This document shows positions 14,646 through 20,157 of a DNA stretch of 35,555 nt, in pieces; the stretch's first letter is position 1, and the number at the start of each line of letters is the position of its first letter. The position numbers were made by a program, and so were the translations under genes. The stretch is from Planctomycetia bacterium. Its GTDB lineage: Bacteria; Planctomycetota; Planctomycetia; Gemmatales; Gemmataceae. The DNA lies in NCBI GenBank assembly GCA_005799265.1, contig SYHD01000075.1, positions 1-35,555 of the forward strand, in the 5' to 3' direction. Below the pieces are notes generated by a model, which saw only the letters and a program-made list of their open reading frames with translations, made no database searches and was not told the origin of the DNA.

Positions 14646-15752
14646 ATGACTACCATGAAAGCGCTCGTCAAGAAAAAGCCCGAAGTCGGCGTTTGGCTCG
14701 AAGACGTGCCGACGCCGAACATCGGCATCAATGATGTTCTCATCAAAGTCCTGCGCACCGGCATCTGCGGGACCGATCTGCACATCTACAAGTGGGACGC
14801 CTGGGCCCAGAAGACCATCCCCGTGCCGCTCGTCATCGGGCATGAGTTTGTCGGCGCGATCGTCGAGGTCGGCTCCAACGTCAAGGACTTTCACGCCGGC
14901 GAGATCGTCTCCGGCGAAGGCCACGTCGTGTGCGGGCGGTGCCGAAACTGTTTGGCCGGCCGTCGGCATCTTTGTAAAGACACGCAAGGCGTCGGCGTCA
15001 ATCGCCCGGGCGCGTTCGCGGAGTATATCGCCCTGCCTTACTCCAACGTCTGGGTGCACGAGAGCAAGGATGAAGGCAGAAGGATGAAGGATGAAAATGG
15101 CGCCGCTTCCTCCTTCAGCCTTCAGCCTTCCGCCTTGAGACGCGACATCCAATCGATTTTCGATCCCTACGGCAATGCAGTCCACACGGCGCTCTCGTTC
15201 GACCTCCTCGGCGAGGACGTGCTCATCACCGGCGCCGGGCCCATCGGCTGCATGGCGGCGGCCATCGTCAAGCACGCCGGGGCACGTCACGTCGTCGTCA
15301 CCGACATGAACCCTTATCGCCTCGAGCTCGCCAAGAAGCTCGGCGCCACCCGCGTCGTCGATGTCCGCTCCGAGACCATCAAGGACGTGCAGAAATCGCT
15401 CGGCATGAAGGAAGGTTTCGACGTCGGCCTGGAGATGTCCGGCAACGGCAACGCCTTCCGCGACATGCTCGCCAACATGGCCCACGGCGGAAAAATAGCG
15501 ATCCTCGGCATCCCCGACCGCGAGATCGCCATCGACTGGAACCTCGTCATCTTCAACATGCTCACGCTCAAAGGCATCTATGGCCGCGAGATGTACGAGA
15601 CGTGGTATTACATGACGGTACTGCTGCAATCGGGCCTCGACATCAGCCCGATCGTGACACACCGCTACGGCTGGCAGGACTACCAGAAGGGATTCGACGC
15701 AATGTTGTCGGGCAACTGCGGCAAGGTGGTGCTGACGTGGGCGGAGGGGTGA
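14646..15752 (+). CDS. tdh: L-threonine 3-dehydrogenase
   Basis: This is a 368-residue zinc-dependent dehydrogenase of the medium-chain family. It oxidises L-threonine to 2-amino-3-oxobutyrate with NAD+ in threonine catabolism. The catalytic zinc ligand is C41 in [10 protein letters not shown], with H66/E67 in GHEFVG. The structural zinc cysteines are C96, C99, C102 and C110. The Rossmann motif is GAGPIG. Sequence identity to the E. coli enzyme is evident by eye ([39 protein letters not shown]). The E. coli enzyme has 341 residues; the extra length lies almost wholly in residues 141-165, encoded by an inserted inverted repeat just before [19 protein letters not shown] five bases upstream supports the ATG at 14646. 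A partner 2-amino-3-ketobutyrate ligase is not adjacent. Confidence 0.92.
   Translation: MTTMKALVKKKPEVGVWLEDVPTPNIGINDVLIKVLRTGICGTDLHIYKWDAWAQKTIPVPLVIGHEFVGAIVEVGSNVKDFHAGEIVSGEGHVVCGRCRNCLAGRRHLCKDTQGVGVNRPGAFAEYIALPYSNVWVHESKDEGRRMKDENGAASSFSLQPSALRRDIQSIFDPYGNAVHTALSFDLLGEDVLITGAGPIGCMAAAIVKHAGARHVVVTDMNPYRLELAKKLGATRVVDVRSETIKDVQKSLGMKEGFDVGLEMSGNGNAFRDMLANMAHGGKIAILGIPDREIAIDWNLVIFNMLTLKGIYGREMYETWYYMTVLLQSGLDISPIVTHRYGWQDYQKGFDAMLSGNCGKVVLTWAEG
15066..15136 (+). repeat. In-frame heptad-repeat hairpin inside tdh
   Basis: The left side is built of 7-base units (AAGGATG, AAGGCAG, AAGGATG, AAGGATG). The right side is an imperfect complement (CTTCCTC, CTTCAGC, CTTCAGC, CTTCCGC, CTT), with about five mismatches in 30 positions. 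It encodes residues 141-165, ending [10 protein letters not shown], where E. coli Tdh has only a few residues. Heptad elements encoding HPSAF- or QPSAL-type peptides are known to me as dispersed repeats in planctomycete genomes. Confidence 0.75.
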
Positions 15753-15824
15753 GCCTTTGGGTTCGGCCCGGCTGATGCAATTGACATTTTTTATGAACGC
15801 TTCCTCGCATGGCCAACGTAAGTA

Positions 15825-15833
15825 TGGTATAAG
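15825..15833 (+). promoter_or_regulatory. Possible extended -10 promoter for the second DUF1559 gene
   Basis: TGGTATAAG (15825-15833) fits an extended -10 element (TGnTATAAT) about 50 bases before the DUF1559 start. No good -35 box lies at the usual distance; the perfect TTGACA at 15781 is too far upstream. Confidence 0.35.
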
Positions 15834-15883
15834 AACTGCTCCCGCCAAGCTTGCTGCGACCGCGCGTCGCGTCGGAGAATGTC

Positions 15884-16768
15884 ATGAGCCGGTTTAGGCG
15901 CAAGGCTTTCACGTTGATCGAACTGCTCGTGGTGATTGCGATAATTGCCATCTTGATCGCCATTTTAGTCCCGGCGGTGCAAAGAGTGCGCGTGGCGGCG
16001 GCGCGGACGCAGTGCCAGAACAATCTCAAGCAGGTGGGCCTGGCGCTGCACACCTACCATGACACCAACAAGCTGTTTCCCGCGGCATTCAAGAATGTCG
16101 GCCTGAATCCCGGTTGGGGTTGGGCTACCATGCTTTTGCCCGCCGTCGAGCAATTGGTCTTGTACGAGGCGTTGGCGCCCGAAAGCACCGTGTTCGGCGG
16201 GGGCGCGCCGTTTGCTTCGCCGCCGACCCCGTTGATGCAGACCCCGTTGAGTGTGTTCCGCTGCCCAGCCGACGGCGGCAGCGAGCTCAACACCGCGCGC
16301 GATAATTACGCGATTTCCAACTACCGAGCCACCGCGGGCCCAAACCTTACTCCACAAGTTGCTCCCGGCGTCTACTCTTTCCAAACGGACTGGGATTACG
16401 GCGGAATCATGTTCCAAAACAGCCGGATCACGACCACACTGGTCATTGACGGGACATCCAACACGGTCATCGTTGGGGAATGCATCTTCGATCCGGGATC
16501 AGGAAAAAACGCAACCATCTGGACTGGCATGCGCGGGCTCAACGGCGGCATCTGGCTCAGCGACACCATGTGGTGGATCGACGCCCAGGCAGCGACCATC
16601 AATGGCACGGCGGTTCAATCGTTCAGCAGCCGGCACCTGGGGCGAGCCTTTTTTCTGTTCGGTGACGGCACAGTCCGTTTCGTGTCTCAGAACGTTGATC
16701 CGAGCATCATCATGTTCATTACCGGACGCGATGACTCAGTCCTTGTTGATTTCACCAGCTTTAATTGA
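15884..16768 (+). CDS. DUF1559 protein with type II secretion-like prepilin N-terminus
   Basis: This 294-residue protein opens with MSRFRRKAFTLIELL and then VVIAIIAIL, a prepilin-type signal cleaved before Phe9, followed by the DUF1559 signature ([20 protein letters not shown]). The C-terminal half has the family's SSRHLGRAFFLFGDGTVRFV motif. GGAG six bases upstream supports the ATG at 15884. It is shorter than the paralogue at 13219-14337 and the two differ widely in the middle, so they are not a recent duplication. A small lipoprotein gene follows 40 bases later on the same strand, a pairing often seen for DUF1559 genes in planctomycetes. Extracytoplasmic, membrane-anchored location is expected; the function is unknown. 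Confidence 0.92.
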   Translation: MSRFRRKAFTLIELLVVIAIIAILIAILVPAVQRVRVAAARTQCQNNLKQVGLALHTYHDTNKLFPAAFKNVGLNPGWGWATMLLPAVEQLVLYEALAPESTVFGGGAPFASPPTPLMQTPLSVFRCPADGGSELNTARDNYAISNYRATAGPNLTPQVAPGVYSFQTDWDYGGIMFQNSRITTTLVIDGTSNTVIVGECIFDPGSGKNATIWTGMRGLNGGIWLSDTMWWIDAQAATINGTAVQSFSSRHLGRAFFLFGDGTVRFVSQNVDPSIIMFITGRDDSVLVDFTSFN

Positions 16769-16808
16769 TGCCCATGGTGCGCACCGACATTTTGCGAGGT
16801 GGACCTTA

Positions 16809-16994
16809 ATGTACGCGAACCTTCGCGTCGTGTTTGTGCTTCTTGTGGCGCTCTCGTTGCTGAACGGCTGCGGCCGAAATCGGGGCAACGAAGGGAACGC
16901 AGACGATCCCGCAAATGCTGTCAAGGATGTTTCCCCAGCGGACCTGGACAAGATCAACTCCGAGTTGCCGCCCGGCCAAGCCATTGCCCGCTGA
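16809..16994 (+). CDS. Small lipoprotein downstream of DUF1559
   Basis: This is a 61-residue protein with a lipoprotein signal: MYANLRVVFVLLVALSLLNG then Cys21 (lipobox LLNGC). The mature part is about 40 residues, hydrophilic and disordered-looking (Asn/Asp rich), and ends in a short helix (SPADLDKINSELPPGQ). GAGGTGGA upstream supports the ATG. It lies 40 bases after the DUF1559 stop and is probably co-transcribed with it. Small lipoproteins of this kind commonly accompany DUF1559 genes in planctomycetes, so a shared surface function is inferred. The longer open frames that overlap it run through the DUF1559 gene and are not real. Confidence 0.75.
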   Translation: MYANLRVVFVLLVALSLLNGCGRNRGNEGNADDPANAVKDVSPADLDKINSELPPGQAIAR

Positions 16995-17131
16995 CGAACA
17001 CGAGTAAACGCCGGCGCCGTCTCGCCGCGCTTGCCGACCGATCTTGCCGGCTTGCCAAGCGAATTGTATGTCATCTGCCAATCTTCTCGTGCCGGTGTTT
17101 TTATTACCGCACGTTTACACGGAGGCCCGTC

Positions 17132-19456
17132 ATGCGCAATTTCGCGTCGCTCTTCGGTGTTTTGCTGATCGCGCCGTTAGCGTTTGGCCAGGCTTTGCCC
17201 GGAACGAAACTGCTCGAAGGCAAGGACGACTTAGCCAAGGTCATGGTCGAAGGCATCGATCGTTATCTCACCAAGCAGACCGATCTCGCCGTCAAGGATC
17301 GCGCCAAGCACTGGAAGCCCGATTTCTCCTCCGCGAAGGCGTTCGATCAATCCGTGCAGCCGAATCGCGAACGCTTTCGCAGGATGATCGGCGTCATCGA
17401 TGAGCGCATCGTCCCGGTGACGATGACGAAGATCGCGACCGTCGAGCAAGCGTCGCTCGTCGCCGACACGCCGCACTACAAGGTGTTCGCGGTGCGCTGG
17501 TCCGTGCTGCCCGGCATGAACGGCGAGGGCTTGCTGCTGGAGCCAACTGGCAAACCGAAAGCCTGCGCCGTCGCGATCCCCGACGCCGACTGGACGCCGG
17601 AGCAATTGATCGGCGTTTCACCAGGCGTGCCGAAGGACGGGCAGTTCGCGCGCCGGCTGGCCGAGGACGGCTATCGCGTCATCGTGCCGACGCTCATCAA
17701 TCGCAAGGACGATTATTCCGGCAGCCCGCGCCTCGGCATCTTCACCAATCAGCCGCACCGCGAGTTCGTCTATCGCATGTCGTATCAAATGGGCCGACAC
17801 GTCATCGGCTACGAAGTGCAAAAAGTGCTCGCCGCCGTGGATTGGCTCGCGAAGCCCCCTCACCCCCGGCCCCTCTCCCCCGGAGGGGAGAGGGGGGAAA
17901 TGCCCATCGAAGTCTGGGGCTACGGCGAAGGCGGCCTGATCGCGCTCTATTCTGCCGCCATCGACACGCGCATCAAGAACACGTACGTCTCGGGCTACGT
18001 CAACAATCGCAACGAGCTGCACAGGGAGCCGATTTATCGCAACGTCTTCGGCTTGCTGCGCGAGTTCGGCGACGCGGAATTGATGATGCTCGCCGGCGCG
18101 CCGAATAACGAACGCAAGGTCAACGTCGAGTACGCGAAGGAGCCGAACATCGCTGGTCCACCGACGCCGAAGAAGGGACGACGCGGCGGCGCGGCCCCCG
18201 GCATGCTTAACTTCACCGATCCGAAGACGGCGTTTCTCGAATACGAACGCTTTCGCAAGCTGTCAAGCTTCGGCGGCCGACATGCGACGACGCTCGAAGC
18301 CGCTCCATTCACCGATCTGATGGACCCACCGATCGACGCCGACAGCCTCAAACGCGCCAAACTGCGCGAGGAACGTGTGACAACGCCGAAAGAGCTGCGC
18401 CTCGCTTACGAACCCGAGGCACGGCAAAAACGCCAGTTCGACGAGGCCGTCCATTTCACGCAAAACCTGCTCGGGCCTTCAGCGGCGAAACGGCAGGCCA
18501 ACGTCTGGTCGAAGCTCAACACCTCGTCGCTCGATGCGCTCAAGAAATCGCAGGAACCGCTGCGGCAACAGTTCCACGAGAACATCATCGGCAAGCTGCC
18601 TGAAGCGAAGACGCCCATGAATCCACGCACGCGGCTCATCTACGAGACGCCCAAGTGGAAGGGCTACGAGGTCGTGCTCGATCTCAACGAGGACGTGATC
18701 TGCTACGGCATCTTGCTCGTGCCCAACGACATCAAGAAGGGAGAGAAGCGGCCCGTCGTCGTCTGTCAACACGGGCTCGAAGGCCGGCCGACCGATGTGT
18801 GCGATCCGAAGACGAAGACGAAGTACTACCACTCGTTCGGCGCCCAGCTCGCCGATCGCGGCTTCGTCGTGTTCGCGCCGCAGAACCCGTACATCTTCCA
18901 GAATCAATTCCGCCAGCTCGTCCGCAAGGGCAATCCGCTCGGCCTATCGCTGTATTCGTTCATCGTCGCCCAGCACGAGAAGATCATCGATTTTCTGGTC
19001 ACGCTCGAATTCGTCGATCCCGCCCGCATCGCCTACTACGGCCTCTCCTACGGCGGCAAGGTCGCCATGCGCATCCCGGCGCTCGTGCTGCGTTATTGCT
19101 TGTCGATCTGCTCCGGCGATTTCAACGAATGGATCTGGAAGAACATCACGCTCGACTGGCAGGGCAGCTACATGTTCACCGGGGAATACGAGATGTACGA
19201 GTTCGACCTCGGCAACACCTTCAACTACGCGGAGATGGCAGCGTTAATCGCGCCCAGGCCGTTCATGGTCGAACGCGGCCACTCCGACGGCGTCGGCCTC
19301 GACGAATACGTCGCCTTCGAGTACGCCAAGGTGCGCCGCTTCTACGCGCAAGCCGGCATCGCCGACCGCACCGAGATCGAGTTCTTCGTCGGCGGCCACG
19401 TCATCCAGGGCCAGGGGACGTTCGCATTTCTGCAGCGGCATCTGAACTGGAAATGA
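17132..19456 (+). CDS. Secreted two-module alpha/beta hydrolase (dienelactone hydrolase / acetyl xylan esterase-like)
   Basis: This is a 774-residue exported protein. The signal peptide is residues 1-20 (FGVLLIAPLAFGQ), and GGAGG six bases upstream fixes the ATG at 17132. The C-terminal module (about residues 480-774) has an intact nucleophile elbow GLSYGG with S639, an acid-loop region around ERGHSDGVGLDEY, and a likely catalytic histidine at 756 (GGHVIQGQG). This fits dienelactone-hydrolase/acetyl-xylan-esterase type enzymes acting on ester bonds of polysaccharides. The N-terminal module (about 130-330) has the same layout, but its elbow reads GYGEGG (263-268) with Gly where Ser should be, so it is probably inactive. 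A palindrome encoding PPHPRPLSPGGERG (242-255) sits in the loop before that elbow. The substrate is unknown. Confidence 0.8.
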   Translation: MRNFASLFGVLLIAPLAFGQALPGTKLLEGKDDLAKVMVEGIDRYLTKQTDLAVKDRAKHWKPDFSSAKAFDQSVQPNRERFRRMIGVIDERIVPVTMTKIATVEQASLVADTPHYKVFAVRWSVLPGMNGEGLLLEPTGKPKACAVAIPDADWTPEQLIGVSPGVPKDGQFARRLAEDGYRVIVPTLINRKDDYSGSPRLGIFTNQPHREFVYRMSYQMGRHVIGYEVQKVLAAVDWLAKPPHPRPLSPGGERGEMPIEVWGYGEGGLIALYSAAIDTRIKNTYVSGYVNNRNELHREPIYRNVFGLLREFGDAELMMLAGAPNNERKVNVEYAKEPNIAGPPTPKKGRRGGAAPGMLNFTDPKTAFLEYERFRKLSSFGGRHATTLEAAPFTDLMDPPIDADSLKRAKLREERVTTPKELRLAYEPEARQKRQFDEAVHFTQNLLGPSAAKRQANVWSKLNTSSLDALKKSQEPLRQQFHENIIGKLPEAKTPMNPRTRLIYETPKWKGYEVVLDLNEDVICYGILLVPNDIKKGEKRPVVVCQHGLEGRPTDVCDPKTKTKYYHSFGAQLADRGFVVFAPQNPYIFQNQFRQLVRKGNPLGLSLYSFIVAQHEKIIDFLVTLEFVDPARIAYYGLSYGGKVAMRIPALVLRYCLSICSGDFNEWIWKNITLDWQGSYMFTGEYEMYEFDLGNTFNYAEMAALIAPRPFMVERGHSDGVGLDEYVAFEYAKVRRFYAQAGIADRTEIEFFVGGHVIQGQGTFAFLQRHLNWK
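17855..17897 (+). repeat. In-frame REP-like palindrome inside the two-module hydrolase gene
   Basis: The core arms CCCCTCTCCCC (17870-17880) and GGGGAGAGGGG (17885-17895) pair perfectly around CGGA. A C-rich flank (CCCCCTCACCCCCGGC) extends it on the left. Read in frame it gives PPHPRPLSPGGERG. This is the peptide encoded by a dispersed palindrome seen in many unrelated bacterial genomes. A related element lies outside genes at 32724-32757. Confidence 0.8.
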
Positions 19457-19608
19457 ATAGCGGGTTTGACTGGTTTCACGACGCTACTCGACACTTACCA
19501 TTGGCCACGATTTTTGTACAAAGGGAATAAGAACGAGACGTTTCCTCGATTGCGGATAATCGCCGGAACGGGCTCGGAGATGTTCAGCACTATTTTAGGG
19601 AGTCGACC

Positions 19609-20046
19609 ATGTTGAAGCACTATGCTCTGCTTGTCACCTTCTTCCTGACCCCGGCGCTGGGCCTGGCCCAGGATAACCCCACGGTGGCAAAGATCACTCA
19701 GTTCATCAAGACCAAGATGAACGCCGACGTCAAACCAAAGGAATTGCCCAACAAATGGGTGACATGGGAGACGCCCGATGACCATTTCAACATCTTTTAT
19801 CGGCCGGCGGACGCCAGCATTATCTTTGAATACCCCTTTGCGAATCTGAAGGCCGCGGTGGATAAGGCCAATGAATGGAATCGAGATCATGCCACGCTGT
19901 CCCACGCCGTCGTTGTGAAAGATCAGGTCATGCTGGAGGCCATTATCAGCGTGCGCGGCGGAGCGACCGAAGGTTACATTGGAAGGTTCTACGATCGGTT
20001 GCAAGCCGAGCGATTGAAGTTCGTCAAATTCTGTTCGGATAAATAA
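19609..20046 (+). CDS. Secreted YbjN-like protein
   Basis: This is a 145-residue protein with a signal peptide (residues 1-21, TFFLTPALGLAQ) and an AGGGAG ribosome-binding site nine bases before the ATG. The mature part follows the YbjN/CesT-like alpha-beta pattern. A helix (TVAKITQFIKTKM) is followed by strands (WETPDDHFNIFYRP, ASIIFEYPF), a helix (LKAAVDKANEWNRDH), strands (HAVVVKDQVMLEAIISVRGG) and a final helix. YbjN proteins are poorly understood and bind partner proteins in some cases; most are cytoplasmic, so export is notable. The assignment is by pattern only, not by a search. It follows the hydrolase gene by 150 bases on the same strand and ends shortly before a strong palindrome at 20063-20091. 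Confidence 0.55.
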   Translation: MLKHYALLVTFFLTPALGLAQDNPTVAKITQFIKTKMNADVKPKELPNKWVTWETPDDHFNIFYRPADASIIFEYPFANLKAAVDKANEWNRDHATLSHAVVVKDQVMLEAIISVRGGATEGYIGRFYDRLQAERLKFVKFCSDK

Positions 20047-20062
20047 ACTCATCCGCGCGAGC

Positions 20063-20091
20063 CTGGTTCCCAAACGGAGTTTGGGAACCAG
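20063..20091. repeat. Perfect palindrome of the GGTTCCCAAAC type
   Basis: CTGGTTCCCAAA (20063-20074) pairs perfectly with TTTGGGAACCAG (20080-20091) around CGGAG. The sequence matches a highly iterated palindrome that I recall from planctomycete and cyanobacterial genomes. It lies between the YbjN-like gene and the amidohydrolase remnant, converging from both sides, and could end transcription, although it lacks a T-run. Confidence 0.75.
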
Positions 20092-20094
20092 AGG

Positions 20095-20157
20095 TCAATT
20101 CTTGCGCACAAACACGACTTGGCCTCCCACCATTGTCGTCAGCACGCGCGTCTCCGG
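20095..20157 (-). pseudogene. C-terminal remnant of an amidohydrolase gene
   Basis: Directly after the stop of the triple solute-binding gene, and in the same frame, the minus strand reads PETRVLTTMVGGQVVFVRKN and TGA. The phrase VLTTMVGG-x-VVF is the typical last strand pair of metal-dependent amidohydrolases (YtcJ/imidazolonepropionase-like). Only the last 20 codons survive. The upstream body is replaced by the solute-binding gene, which indicates a deletion or recombination boundary at about 20157. Confidence 0.6.

Noticed and set aside
15781-15786. A perfect TTGACA upstream of the second DUF1559 gene
   Set aside because: No -10 box lies 16-18 bases downstream; the extended -10 at 15825 is about 40 bases away.
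14541-15848. A 435-residue open frame on the minus strand
   Set aside because: It mirrors tdh; only the antisense of the heptad repeat gives a familiar HPSAF-type peptide, which reflects the repeat and not a gene.
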